In this document: in pieces, positions 7,859 through 15,612 of the stretch
Layout of the letters: each line of letters begins with the position of its first letter
How positions within the stretch are numbered: position 1 is the stretch's first letter
From: Victivallaceae bacterium
GTDB lineage: Bacteria > Verrucomicrobiota > Lentisphaeria > Victivallales > Victivallaceae
Length of the DNA stretch: 17,520 bases
Reading direction: 5' to 3'
NCBI GenBank assembly: GCA_028698975.1
Contig: JAQVVK010000022.1
Location: 1 to 17,520 of the forward strand
Made by a program: the position numbers and the translations under genes
Notes under the pieces: generated by a model
The model's input: only the letters and a program-made list of their open reading frames with translations
Databases searched by the model: none
What the model was told of the DNA's origin: nothing

Positions 7859-7914
7859 CTTAGCTAATTTAGGCGTATGCCCACAACAATACTTTCATAA
7901 CGAAGGATGAACGT

Positions 7915-9753
7915 ATGAAACAACTCAATCAGGCTCCGGCCAACAGTCCCAAACTCGTAAAATGGGTCAACGACTGGGCGGCGATCTGCAAACCCGATGC
8001 GCTGTACTGGTGCAACGGCTCCCAGGAAGAATACAATCAGCTCTGCGACGAGCTGGTCAAGAGCGGTCTGGGCATCAGGCTCAACCCGGCCAAGCGGCCC
8101 AACTGCCTGCTGTTTCGCTCCGACCCGTCCGACGTGGCGCGTGTCGAGGCTCGCACGTTCATCGCGGCCAAGACCAAGGAAGACGCCGGCCCGACCAACA
8201 ACTGGGTTGACCCGGTTGAACTCAAAAAGACCATGCTCGGCCTCTATGACGGCTGCATGAAGGGTCGCACGATGTATGTGATCCCGTTCTCGATGGGTCC
8301 GGTGGGTTCGCACATCGCCAAGATCGGTATCGAGCTTACCGACTCGGCCTATGTGGTCATCAACATGCACGTTATGACCCGCGTCGGCAACAAGGTGCTT
8401 GACGTGCTCAAAGACGGCGAGTTCGTACCCTGCGTCCACTCGGTCGGCAAGCCGCTTGCCCCGGGCGAAAGCGACAACGGCATCTGGCCGTGCGCTCCGC
8501 TGGACAAGAAATACATTGCGCATTTCCCGGAAACCCGTGAAATCTGGTCGTTTGGCTCCGGTTACGGCGGCAACGCCCTGCTTGGCAAGAAGTGCCTTGC
8601 GTTGCGTATCGCCAGTGTCCAGGCTCGTGACGAGGGCTGGATGGCCGAGCACATGCTCATTCTCAAGCTGACCAATCCCAAGGGTGAAGTCAAGTACGTC
8701 ACCGGCGCGTTTCCGTCGGCCTGCGGCAAGACCAACCTCGCGATGTTGATCCCGACCCTGCTCGGCTGGACGGTCGAGACGGTCGGCGACGATATTGCGT
8801 GGATGAAGTTTGACAAGGAAGGCAACCTGCGGGCGATCAACCCGGAAGCCGGTTTCTTCGGCGTTGCCCCCGGCACCAGCATGAAGTCCAACAAGAACGC
8901 CATGCTTTCGTGCGCCAAAGACACGATTTTCACCAACGTCGCGCTTACCGATGACGGAGATGTGTGGTGGGAAGGCATCGGCACCGATGCGCCGGCCCAC
9001 CTGATCGACTGGAAGGGCAAGGATTGGAAGCCCGGTCAGGTTGACGCCGACGGCAAGCCGGTCAAGGCGGCTCACCCCAATGCCCGTTTCACGGCCCGCG
9101 CCTACAACTGTCCGGCGATTGCCGCCGAGTGGCAGGATCCGGCCGGTGTGCCGATTTCGGCATTCCTGTTCGGCGGACGCCGTCCCTCGACGCTGCCGCT
9201 GGTCTACGAAGCCAAGAGCTGGGAACACGGTGTATTCATCGGTTCGACGGTCGGCTCCGAAGTGACTGCCGCCGCGCTGGACGTGACTGCCGGCACGGTG
9301 CGTCGCGACCCGTTCGCGATGCTGCCTTTCTGCGGTTACAACATGGGCGATTACTTCAAGCACTGGCTTGAGATCGGCAAGACCGGAGCCAAGCAGGGCA
9401 ACCTGCCGCGCATATTCTGCGTGAACTGGTTCCGCAAAAACGCCGACGGCAAGTTCATGTGGCCGGGATTTGGCGAAAACAGCCGGGTACTGGCCTGGGT
9501 GTTTGACCGTTGCAACGGCAAAGGCGAAGCGCGTGCCACGGCGATCGGCAATCTGCCGACGGCCGAGGCGATCGATCTCAAGGGTCTGGAAGGCGAAGTC
9601 AGCGAAGCCGATCTGGCCGAGCTGCTCACGGTCAACACCGAGGGCTGGAAGAAAGAACTTGAGATGATCAAGGAACATTACAAGAAGTTCGCCGGACACC
9701 TTCCGTCCGAGCTTAGCAAGCAGCTTGAAGAGTTGGAAGCCCGTTTGGGGTAA
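7915..9753 (+). CDS. pckG: Phosphoenolpyruvate carboxykinase (GTP-dependent)
   Basis: This 612-aa protein matches the GTP-class PEPCK length and interconverts oxaloacetate + GTP with PEP + CO2 + GDP. Visible family elements are VARVEARTF with Arg80, the kinase-1 P-loop FPSACGKTN (266-274) with the reactive Cys270 and Lys272, the kinase-2 metal site GDDIAWM, NPEAGFFGVAPGTS, and FLFGGRRPSTLPLVYEA in the C-terminal half. The start is backed by GAAGGA 7 bases upstream and a good promoter. The gene is monocistronic, followed by an intrinsic terminator. Its codon use differs from the neighbours: Lys is mostly AAG and Gly mostly GGC, while hrpA and the receptor gene often use AAA, which suggests high expression. 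The enzyme could run in gluconeogenesis or, in fermenters, toward oxaloacetate; the sequence does not decide. Confidence 0.97.
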   Translation: MKQLNQAPANSPKLVKWVNDWAAICKPDALYWCNGSQEEYNQLCDELVKSGLGIRLNPAKRPNCLLFRSDPSDVARVEARTFIAAKTKEDAGPTNNWVDPVELKKTMLGLYDGCMKGRTMYVIPFSMGPVGSHIAKIGIELTDSAYVVINMHVMTRVGNKVLDVLKDGEFVPCVHSVGKPLAPGESDNGIWPCAPLDKKYIAHFPETREIWSFGSGYGGNALLGKKCLALRIASVQARDEGWMAEHMLILKLTNPKGEVKYVTGAFPSACGKTNLAMLIPTLLGWTVETVGDDIAWMKFDKEGNLRAINPEAGFFGVAPGTSMKSNKNAMLSCAKDTIFTNVALTDDGDVWWEGIGTDAPAHLIDWKGKDWKPGQVDADGKPVKAAHPNARFTARAYNCPAIAAEWQDPAGVPISAFLFGGRRPSTLPLVYEAKSWEHGVFIGSTVGSEVTAAALDVTAGTVRRDPFAMLPFCGYNMGDYFKHWLEIGKTGAKQGNLPRIFCVNWFRKNADGKFMWPGFGENSRVLAWVFDRCNGKGEARATAIGNLPTAEAIDLKGLEGEVSEADLAELLTVNTEGWKKELEMIKEHYKKFAGHLPSELSKQLEELEARLG

Positions 9754-9772
9754 CTTCTCAAGGCTGAAAATC

Positions 9773-9806
9773 AACCGGAACTCCGAACAAGGGTTCCGGT
9801 TTTTTT
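9773..9806 (+). terminator. Intrinsic terminator after pckG
   Basis: AACCGGAA (9773-9780) pairs perfectly with TTCCGGTT (9794-9801), with a 13-base loop, and the run of T continues to 9806. It lies 20 bases after the pckG stop. Confidence 0.88.
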
Positions 9807-9924
9807 GTGTAATAATAAAAAATCATGATTTCCATAAAATAAGGATAATAATATATTAATTATATCCGTTATATTGCTGGTTGCATTAAAGCGACCGGAA
9901 ATAAAAAAGAGAAAGGATATAATT
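9807..9924 (+). promoter_or_regulatory. AT-rich upstream region of the small secreted-protein gene
   Basis: This AT-rich stretch contains the palindrome TAATATATTA (9849-9858) inside a wider GGATA...TATCC symmetry (9843-9847 and 9863-9867). A GAAAGGA ribosome-binding site lies just before the ATG at 9925. Several TA-rich blocks could act as a -10 box, but I could not fix a convincing -35/-10 pair. Confidence 0.35.
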
Positions 9925-10317
9925 ATGAAAGTGACGTGGAAGCTTTTGGCTGGTATTGCGGTGGGGACATTGGTGTTGTCGACTCCGGTAATGGCGGGGC
10001 CGGGGCCGCATGGCGGTGGGGAGCATCATCATGACAGTGGACTTGATCTGGCGGCGGGTATTGTAAGGATCGTCGGGGATGTGCTGACTCCGCGGCGGAC
10101 GGTGGTAGTGGCACCGGCACCGGCACCGGTTTATGTCGCGCCGGCACCGGTGGTTGCGCCACCGCCGCCGGTAGTGGTGATGCCGGAGCCGGTGTATGTC
10201 GCCCCTGCCCCGGTGATCGTGACTGCGCCGCGACCGGTATATGTGCAACCGCGACCGCGACAAGGTTGGCATGGCAGCGCACCGTACCGGTACGATTACG
10301 GACCGCGCCACTGGTAA
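9925..10317 (+). CDS. Small secreted Pro/Ala/Val-repeat protein, function unknown
   Basis: This 130-aa protein starts at 9925, chosen because GAAAGGA lies upstream and a signal peptide follows at once (MKVTWKLLAGIAVGTLVLS, cleavage likely after VMA at residue 24). An in-frame ATG at 9874 would place a charged stretch before the signal. The mature part begins with a Gly/His segment (GPHGGGEHHHDSG), then a short hydrophobic-amphipathic region, then Pro/Ala/Val repeats in which PVYVAPAPV occurs at residues 68-76 and 89-97 and, degenerate, from 104. The end is basic and aromatic (PYRYDYGPRHW). I recognise no domain. The look resembles proline-rich periplasmic or cell-surface proteins; the His cluster could bind metal, which is only a guess. 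Gly codons GGG and GGT are common here, unlike pckG. It has its own terminator. Confidence 0.75.
   Translation: MKVTWKLLAGIAVGTLVLSTPVMAGPGPHGGGEHHHDSGLDLAAGIVRIVGDVLTPRRTVVVAPAPAPVYVAPAPVVAPPPPVVVMPEPVYVAPAPVIVTAPRPVYVQPRPRQGWHGSAPYRYDYGPRHW
10126..10260 (+). repeat. In-frame repeats encoding PVYVAPAPV units
   Basis: Copies begin at 10126, 10189 and 10234; the third is degenerate (PVYVQPRPR). The spacings are 63 and 45 bases, both multiples of three. A shorter CACCGG hexamer repeat precedes the first copy near 10112-10129. Confidence 0.7.
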
Positions 10318-10334
10318 CGCGGGTTGGCATCGAC

Positions 10335-10363
10335 GGGAGCGGCAATCACGCCGCTCTCTTTTA
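10335..10363 (+). terminator. Intrinsic terminator after the secreted-protein gene
   Basis: A perfect 7-bp stem GAGCGGC (10337-10343) / GCCGCTC (10350-10356) can be extended by two pairs, with a 6-base loop and a T-rich tail TCTTTTATT. It lies 17 bases after the stop codon. Confidence 0.8.
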
Positions 10364-10397
10364 TTAAACATACAGGCACAAAGGCTGGAAAAAAGGC

Positions 10398-10405
10398 AAA
10401 AAAAA
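10398..10405 (-). terminator. T8 run directly after the tRNA-Thr 3' end
   Basis: On the minus strand eight T follow immediately after the encoded CCA, with a further T run a few bases on. No separate hairpin is present. The acceptor and T stems might serve as the terminator structure, which is weak evidence. Confidence 0.3.
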
Positions 10406-10481
10406 TGGAGCCAATGATCGGAATCGAACCGATGACCTGCTCATTACGAGTGAGCTGCTCTACCGACTGAGCTACATTGGC
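10406..10481 (-). tRNA. tRNA-Thr (anticodon CGU)
   Basis: Read on the minus strand, the acceptor stem GCCAATG pairs with CATTGGC. The D arm contains TAGCTCAGTCGGTAGAGCA. The anticodon stem GCTCA/TGAGC encloses loop CTCGTAA, anticodon CGT, reading threonine codon ACG. The T arm ATCGG-TTCGATT-CCGAT is complete. The discriminator is T and CCA is encoded. Length is 76 bases including CCA. The gene lies 81 bases downstream of hrpA on the same strand and converges with the small secreted-protein gene. Confidence 0.96.
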
Positions 10482-10490
10482 AACTCAAAT

Positions 10491-10518
10491 AATATAGTTC
10501 ATACTGACAATTTTTCAA
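10491..10518 (-). promoter_or_regulatory. Promoter of tRNA-Thr
   Basis: On the minus strand, TTGAAA (10518-10513) and TATATT (10496-10491) have a 16-base spacer. The predicted start lies only a few bases before the mature tRNA 5' end at 10481, as expected for a tRNA gene. Confidence 0.6.
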
Positions 10519-10562
10519 ACCGGCTTGGCAATTTTTTTTAAATTTGTTCGTTCAACTCCGGC

Positions 10563-13500
10563 TCAAATGCGCAGCTTTTCCCATTCCGTCGCCAAAAGTT
10601 TCACCGGGTTGCGTACCGTGGTCGTCACTTCCGGCGCAAAAACCGCCAGCCGCGCCTCCTCCAGCAACGCAAAAAATTCCTCCAATTCCGGGTGCGACGC
10701 CAGATCCTCCACCGTCTCCGCCGCAATGCGAAAACGCTCCACATAATCGGAAATCGTTTCCAATTTGCTGACATCCCGCGAAGGATCGGAAATCATCCGC
10801 TCCAGACGCAACTTCAACCCACGCAAATAACGACTGTAATCGGAGAAAACATACGCCCCACGCAAAAAACCGGGACGACACAGCAATTCCCGTTCCGATT
10901 TTGCATCCGCCCCGCCCTCGCTGTTCTTTACCCGTCGCAGCAGAGCGTCTATCGCCGAAACCGACTCGGCCAACGCCACCGTCTTTTTTTCAAGCGCGGA
11001 AGCGACCACGCCAAGCTCGCTTCTTGCCTGCTCCGCACGACGGGAAAACTCTCCGGCGTCGCGTATATCCCACAATTCTTCGCCCAACGCCGACAACGCC
11101 GCCGCATCCACGATGTCGTCGGCAAATTCGCGGTAACGCATAAACAGCGTCAATTCAACTTCTCGCGGAAAACGGATCGACCGCCGGATGAACTTCATCT
11201 GATCGCCGTATTCCAACCGAAACAACCGAAGCACTCCCCGCCGATGACGGTAATGCGCCTCCGCCTCCGACAAGTACAACGCCTCGCCCACCGCTTCCCC
11301 CTCATCGCACAACGCGACAAAGGCTCGACGGCCGCCGGAATCCGGCAGCTCCACCGTTTCCGGCAGCGGCTTCACCCCCGGCCAGACCGTACACCCGGCG
11401 GCGGCAAATCCCGACGCGGCCGGCAAAGCGCGGCTCAACCGCGACCCGGTCGCCCCGTGCGACGGTATTTCGCGCAATATCTCTCGAATCTTGCCATTGG
11501 CGGCGATTACCGCAATCTTCATAATCAGATATTCCGGCAGTTCCACATCGTCGAAAACCGACGGCGCAACGTTCTCTCCGGTCTCATCCGAGACAAATTC
11601 CGCCAGCGTCTGCACGATGGGACGCTCCGAAAAAAGCTGTCTTGCTTCGACACGCTCCGCAAATTCGGCCGCCGTCTTGCCTATCGGATTCACCGCCTGC
11701 CGCAAACTCTTGGGCAAGGCGCGCAACAACTTTTCGACCTTTTCGGCCAGATAACCCGGCACCAGATAATCAGCGGCCCACTCCGGCACCAGATTCAACT
11801 GCTCGGCCGGCACCCGCATAGTGATACCGTCGTCGTCTTCGCCCGGATCAAACCGGTATTCAAGCTCCAGCGGCAACCCGCCGCTCTCCAAAACATCAGG
11901 ATAATCGGCCGGATCCACCGTGCCGTACTGCTCCTGCGACGCATCGGCGGCCGAAATCGAATAATCCTGTTTGTCGCGGCGGCAAAGTTCTTTTAACGCC
12001 GTTGTCGAGTCTACCGGCTCGGGCAATAACTCCATATAATAATCGACGATCGCTTCCCGGTCGATCACCGTGCCGGGACGGCGCAGTTTTTCTTCGAGGC
12101 TTTCCAGCTCCGCCAGCGTTTGATTATGCCGGTCGACCCAACTGCCGGGCACTTTCACCAAACCCGTCGCCAGCCCCTCGCGGATGAATATTGAACGCGC
12201 CTCCGCCGGATTTCGCTTGGCATAAAGCACCCGGCGGCCGGCATGGATCAACAATCCGCCAAAAGTAAGACGTTCGCGGGCATAGACAAATCCGCTGTTT
12301 TCATCCCAATGCGCCTGATCGCAAACATGAGCGCAAAGATGCGGTGCTGCCATTTCAAGATATTCCGGCTCGATTTCCGCATTGGTGCGCGAGTAAAGAC
12401 AGCGCGTTTCGACCAGGGCAAAACTCATTATCCACTGCGGCGTCGGTTTCTTTTTGAACAGCCCGGAGCCGGGAAATATCGACGCCTTGCGTCCGCCCGG
12501 CCCCAGATACAATTTATCCTCCGGCAAAAACTTGGCTATATTGCGCGGTATGCCGGCAAGAATGGCGCAATGAAATTGCTGATACGCCACTTCATCGATT
12601 TTACCCGGCGTCTCCTGACGGCTCACGCCGCAGTCGCGCATTGACTCGGCCAAATCACCGGCCAGATTGCGCCACTCCCTGATCCGGTTGAAGTTGTAGA
12701 AGTTGTTGCGACAAAATTCACGCAGCAAACGATTGCTCGTGCATTGCCCGGCAAGCGCGTTCCACAGATTGACGATCGACAGAAAATCGGATTTTTCGTG
12801 GCGAAACCGGCGATGCGCTTCATCGGCTCGCGCTTGTTTCTCCAATGGCCGCTCGGCCGGGTCCTGTATCGACAAATATGCCGCCGTGACCATCGTTTCC
12901 GGCAACACCCGAAGCCGCGCTGCTTCAAGCAGCATTTTGCCAATGTGAGGGTCGATCGGCAGCGTCGCCAATTTACGGCCCTCCGGCGTCAATCTCCCGG
13001 CTGGCGTGATGGCGCAGAGTTCTTCCAGCGTCTTGACCCCCTCGCGGACGGCGGCGGACGGCGGCGGATTGAGAAACGGAAATTCATTTACTGGCGGCAG
13101 ATTCAAGGCCGCCATCTGCAATATCACCCCGGCCAGATTGGAGCGGCGTATCTCCGGGTCGGTGTAAGGCGCGGAGCGGGCGAGGTCGTCTTCGCTGTAT
13201 AACTTCACGCAAACACCGTCGGCCACCCGTCCGCAGCGTCCGCGCCGCTGACGCGCACTGGCCTGACTGATGAATTCGATCTGCAACTCCTCTATGCGGG
13301 TGCGCGGATTGTACCGCTTTACCCGGGCCAGCCCGGAATCTATCACAAAATGTATGCGCGGTATGGTTACACTGGTTTCGGCCACATTGGTGGCCAGCAC
13401 AAGACGCCGCGCCCGCCCCGGAGAAAAGACTTTTTGCTGATCCGCCCCGGAAAGACGCCCAAACAACGGTAAAACTTCGGTGTTCCGGTAATTTCTGCCA

Positions 13501-14261
13501 TTAAGCCGGTCAGTGGCGTCGCGTATTTCCCGTTCGCCCGGTAAAAAGATCAGGGCGTCGCCGCGCGGATCAAGACCGGTCACGAAATCGACCGCGCGCG
13601 CCACTTCGTCGGTCAATTCGGCGTCGGGGTCGTCGGGCGGCATAAACATATCTTCAACCGGATAGGTGCGCCCTTCGATGGCGACCACCGGAGCATCGCC
13701 AAAGAACTTTGAAAACGCTTCGGTGTCAAGCGTCGCCGACGAAAGCGCCACCTTTAAATCAGGACGGCGCGGCAGCAGCCGTTTCAGATACCCCAGCAGA
13801 AAGTCGATGTTAAGACTGCGTTCATGCACTTCATCGATGATCAATGTGTCATACTGGCGCAGCAGTCGGTCGCCGGATGTCTCCGCAAGCAAAATACCGT
13901 CGGTCATGAATTTAAGCACGGTCGAGGACACCGTGCGGTTCTCAAAACGCACCTGATAACCCACCCCCTGCCCCGGCTCGACACCGAGTTCGGCCGCAAC
14001 CCGGCGCGCCATTGCCGCCGCCGCCAGACGACGGGGCTGGGTGCAGCCGATGCGCCCGGCAAGACCGCGTCCGAGTTTCAGCGCAAGTTTGGGGAGCTGG
14101 GTGGTTTTCCCCGAACCGGTATCGCCACCGATAACCACGACCTGATGATCGCGCCACGCCGCCATGATTTCATCGGCATGACGGGTGATGGGAAGTTCCT
14201 CCGGCAACTCGATCCTGAATCCGGCAATGGTGTCGGCGTATTCCTGCCTTATGGGGTTCAT
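10563..14261 (-). CDS. hrpA: ATP-dependent RNA helicase HrpA
   Basis: This 1232-aa DEAH-type helicase is slightly shorter than E. coli HrpA (about 1300). Motifs in order are Walker A GDTGSGKTT (46-54), CTQPRRLAA (73-81), motif II DEVH (143-146) followed by ERSLNIDF, SAT (175-177), FLPGEREI (239-246), ATNVAETSVTIP (290-301) and motif VI QRRGRCGR (338-345). An HA2-like helical region follows (about 405-500), then an OB-like part and the long HrpA-specific C-terminal region (DUF3418 type). Motif II reads DEVH instead of DEAH, a tolerated variant. HrpA proteins act on RNA and have been linked to mRNA processing and to rescue of stalled ribosomes in enterics. The ATG overlaps the stop of the MFS gene by four bases, with GGAGG inside that gene, so the two are probably co-translated. 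No hairpin terminator follows the stop. Confidence 0.95.
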   Translation of the reverse strand: MNPIRQEYADTIAGFRIELPEELPITRHADEIMAAWRDHQVVVIGGDTGSGKTTQLPKLALKLGRGLAGRIGCTQPRRLAAAAMARRVAAELGVEPGQGVGYQVRFENRTVSSTVLKFMTDGILLAETSGDRLLRQYDTLIIDEVHERSLNIDFLLGYLKRLLPRRPDLKVALSSATLDTEAFSKFFGDAPVVAIEGRTYPVEDMFMPPDDPDAELTDEVARAVDFVTGLDPRGDALIFLPGEREIRDATDRLNGRNYRNTEVLPLFGRLSGADQQKVFSPGRARRLVLATNVAETSVTIPRIHFVIDSGLARVKRYNPRTRIEELQIEFISQASARQRRGRCGRVADGVCVKLYSEDDLARSAPYTDPEIRRSNLAGVILQMAALNLPPVNEFPFLNPPPSAAVREGVKTLEELCAITPAGRLTPEGRKLATLPIDPHIGKMLLEAARLRVLPETMVTAAYLSIQDPAERPLEKQARADEAHRRFRHEKSDFLSIVNLWNALAGQCTSNRLLREFCRNNFYNFNRIREWRNLAGDLAESMRDCGVSRQETPGKIDEVAYQQFHCAILAGIPRNIAKFLPEDKLYLGPGGRKASIFPGSGLFKKKPTPQWIMSFALVETRCLYSRTNAEIEPEYLEMAAPHLCAHVCDQAHWDENSGFVYARERLTFGGLLIHAGRRVLYAKRNPAEARSIFIREGLATGLVKVPGSWVDRHNQTLAELESLEEKLRRPGTVIDREAIVDYYMELLPEPVDSTTALKELCRRDKQDYSISAADASQEQYGTVDPADYPDVLESGGLPLELEYRFDPGEDDDGITMRVPAEQLNLVPEWAADYLVPGYLAEKVEKLLRALPKSLRQAVNPIGKTAAEFAERVEARQLFSERPIVQTLAEFVSDETGENVAPSVFDDVELPEYLIMKIAVIAANGKIREILREIPSHGATGSRLSRALPAASGFAAAGCTVWPGVKPLPETVELPDSGGRRAFVALCDEGEAVGEALYLSEAEAHYRHRRGVLRLFRLEYGDQMKFIRRSIRFPREVELTLFMRYREFADDIVDAAALSALGEELWDIRDAGEFSRRAEQARSELGVVASALEKKTVALAESVSAIDALLRRVKNSEGGADAKSERELLCRPGFLRGAYVFSDYSRYLRGLKLRLERMISDPSRDVSKLETISDYVERFRIAAETVEDLASHPELEEFFALLEEARLAVFAPEVTTTVRNPVKLLATEWEKLRI

Positions 14262-15466
14262 GTGCGTTTACGCCTCCGGGCAAAGGCGGGTTCGATCGCG
14301 ACAAGCACTCCGAGCAGGGCATAGCAGACCGGCACAACCAGAAATCCGCGTTGTATTCCCCAATGATCGCCGATGACGCCGAGCATCCATGTAAAAAATC
14401 CGCAGCCGGGTATTCCGGCGCATGACAACAAAATGTAGATCATGGTGCTGTCGCCGTTCACCCGGTCGACGCAGTGACTTTGCAGACTCGGCCAAAAGGG
14501 GCCGCTGGCAATCCCGACGAAAAACAGCAGCACATAAAGCAGGGTCAGCGAGCCGGTAATCATTATGAGCAAGGCAAATACCGATCCGGCGACCGACATG
14601 CCGAGCAAAAGCACGCGCAACTTGCAGCGGCGCACCAGAAAACCGGCCCCCATGCGTCCGCACACCATGCCGAGCGAAAAAATTGCCGCGCCGGCTCCCG
14701 CCGCAAACGCATTGCCGCGGCAGCCGATCTCGATCAATGCCGGAGTCCAGAAGGTAAGCCCGAACTCCCCGCCTCCCGCCAGAAAGATTGCGGCAAAAAA
14801 CAACCAGAAGCGGCCGTTTCCGGCCAGTTTTGCGATATCATGGCCGACTTCGCGTCGATTTTTGCTGGCATGAGGCGGGTCGGGATTCTGCGGGCCGCGG
14901 TACGGCGTAAGAAGTATCAAAAGCGGTATCAGCGTCGAAGCCGCGCATATTGCCAGCACCACCCGCCACGACACGCCCCACCACAGAAGCGCGCCCGCCC
15001 CCAACGTAAACAACAATATGCCGATCGACCAAAACGAATGAGCAAAATTGATATATCGGGCCGGAGAAACCGGGTGCACATCCTGAATGACCGGGGTGGC
15101 CAGAGCTTCAATAGTGCCCTCCCCCAGCCCGGCGAGAGCGACGGCGGCAAACAAAATGCCGTACCCCGGCGACAACGCGGCTCCGGCAATACCGCAGCAC
15201 ATCATGATAAGACCGCCGGAGATCACCTTGGATTTTCCCCATCTGGCGGCGGCGAAACCGGCGGCCAGCATTGACAGCAGCATGGGTAGACTGCGCCCCA
15301 TCTGCAAAGCTCCGCCGGCCCCCATGCCCCCTGCCTGAAGCGGGAAGTCGAGCGACGCGGCCAACGCCGTCAACGTGATCGGCACCCCGATCGAACAGGC
15401 GGCATAAGCGATAAAAGCGGTAAACATGGCGCAGTCATAACGCCCGAAGGACATCTTGTCCGGCAT
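14258..15466 (-). CDS. Major facilitator superfamily transporter
   Basis: This 402-aa protein has about 12 hydrophobic segments in two halves, joined by a polar cytoplasmic loop at about 190-215 (PYRGPQNPDPPHASKNRREV). The loop after the second helix, GFAAARWGKSK (70-80), matches MFS motif A in degenerate form. The pattern is that of a sugar- or drug-type MFS permease; the substrate cannot be read from the sequence. The start at 15466 is supported by GGAGG four bases upstream. The stop overlaps the hrpA start. The promoter faces the XRE regulator gene, which is the obvious candidate to control it. Confidence 0.9.
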   Translation of the reverse strand: MPDKMSFGRYDCAMFTAFIAYAACSIGVPITLTALAASLDFPLQAGGMGAGGALQMGRSLPMLLSMLAAGFAAARWGKSKVISGGLIMMCCGIAGAALSPGYGILFAAVALAGLGEGTIEALATPVIQDVHPVSPARYINFAHSFWSIGILLFTLGAGALLWWGVSWRVVLAICAASTLIPLLILLTPYRGPQNPDPPHASKNRREVGHDIAKLAGNGRFWLFFAAIFLAGGGEFGLTFWTPALIEIGCRGNAFAAGAGAAIFSLGMVCGRMGAGFLVRRCKLRVLLLGMSVAGSVFALLIMITGSLTLLYVLLFFVGIASGPFWPSLQSHCVDRVNGDSTMIYILLSCAGIPGCGFFTWMLGVIGDHWGIQRGFLVVPVCYALLGVLVAIEPAFARRRKRT

Positions 15467-15493
15467 AAAACCTCCAAAAAAAATGCGGTTCGT

Positions 15494-15522
15494 AATATAG
15501 CACCGGCGATGGAAAAATGCAA
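15494..15522 (-). promoter_or_regulatory. Promoter of the MFS-hrpA operon
   Basis: On the minus strand, TTGCAT (15522-15517) and TATATT (15499-15494) have a 17-base spacer. The -35 box is part of the left arm of an inverted repeat. The leader would be about 20 bases. Confidence 0.6.
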
Positions 15523-15546
15523 AAATCTACTGATTTGTTTTTGCAT
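15517..15546. promoter_or_regulatory. Inverted repeat ATGCAAAAA-N12-TTTTTGCAT between divergent promoters
   Basis: Two perfect 9-bp arms (15517-15525 and 15538-15546) are separated by 12 bases, with centres 21 bp apart, two helical turns. Each arm contains the TTGCAT -35 box of one divergent promoter. A dimeric HTH protein bound here would touch both -35 elements; the adjacent XRE regulator is the likely binder, by inference. No T-tail or stable GC stem suggests a terminator. Confidence 0.55.
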
Positions 15547-15568
15547 ATTTGAAACGCGTAGATATATT
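15541..15568 (+). promoter_or_regulatory. Promoter of the XRE regulator-uppP operon
   Basis: TTGCAT (15541-15546) and TATATT (15563-15568) are separated by 16 bases. Predicted initiation near 15575 leaves a leader of about 38 bases, which supports the translation start at 15613 over the ATG at 15574. Confidence 0.6.
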
Positions 15569-15612
15569 AATATTTGAATGGATTGTTTCTAATACCAAAA
15601 TCGGGGGAAAAA

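Noticed and set aside
7864..9774. 636-codon open frame on the minus strand opposite pckG
   Set aside because: It mirrors the full PEPCK gene, whose motifs are unmistakable. Its composition (many His, Arg, Gly, Val) is typical of a shadow of biased codons.
9874..9924. Upstream ATG for the small secreted protein
   Set aside because: It would place a Lys/Arg-rich stretch before a perfect signal peptide; GAAAGGA supports 9925.
10692..11996. 434-codon plus-strand frame opposite hrpA
   Set aside because: It lies wholly inside hrpA on the other strand, has an Arg/Gln/Pro-rich composition and shows no recognisable domain.
13040..13068. Short GGCGGAC-type tandem repeat inside hrpA
   Set aside because: It encodes an ordinary Pro-rich loop (NPPPSAAV) and is too short to be a functional repeat array.
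15517..15546. Inverted repeat read as a transcription terminator
   Set aside because: The stem is AT-rich, the loop is 12 bases and no transcription unit ends here; both flanking genes point away from it.
15574..15612. Upstream ATG for the XRE regulator
   Set aside because: It lies at the predicted transcription start and has no ribosome-binding site; GGGGGA precedes the ATG at 15613.
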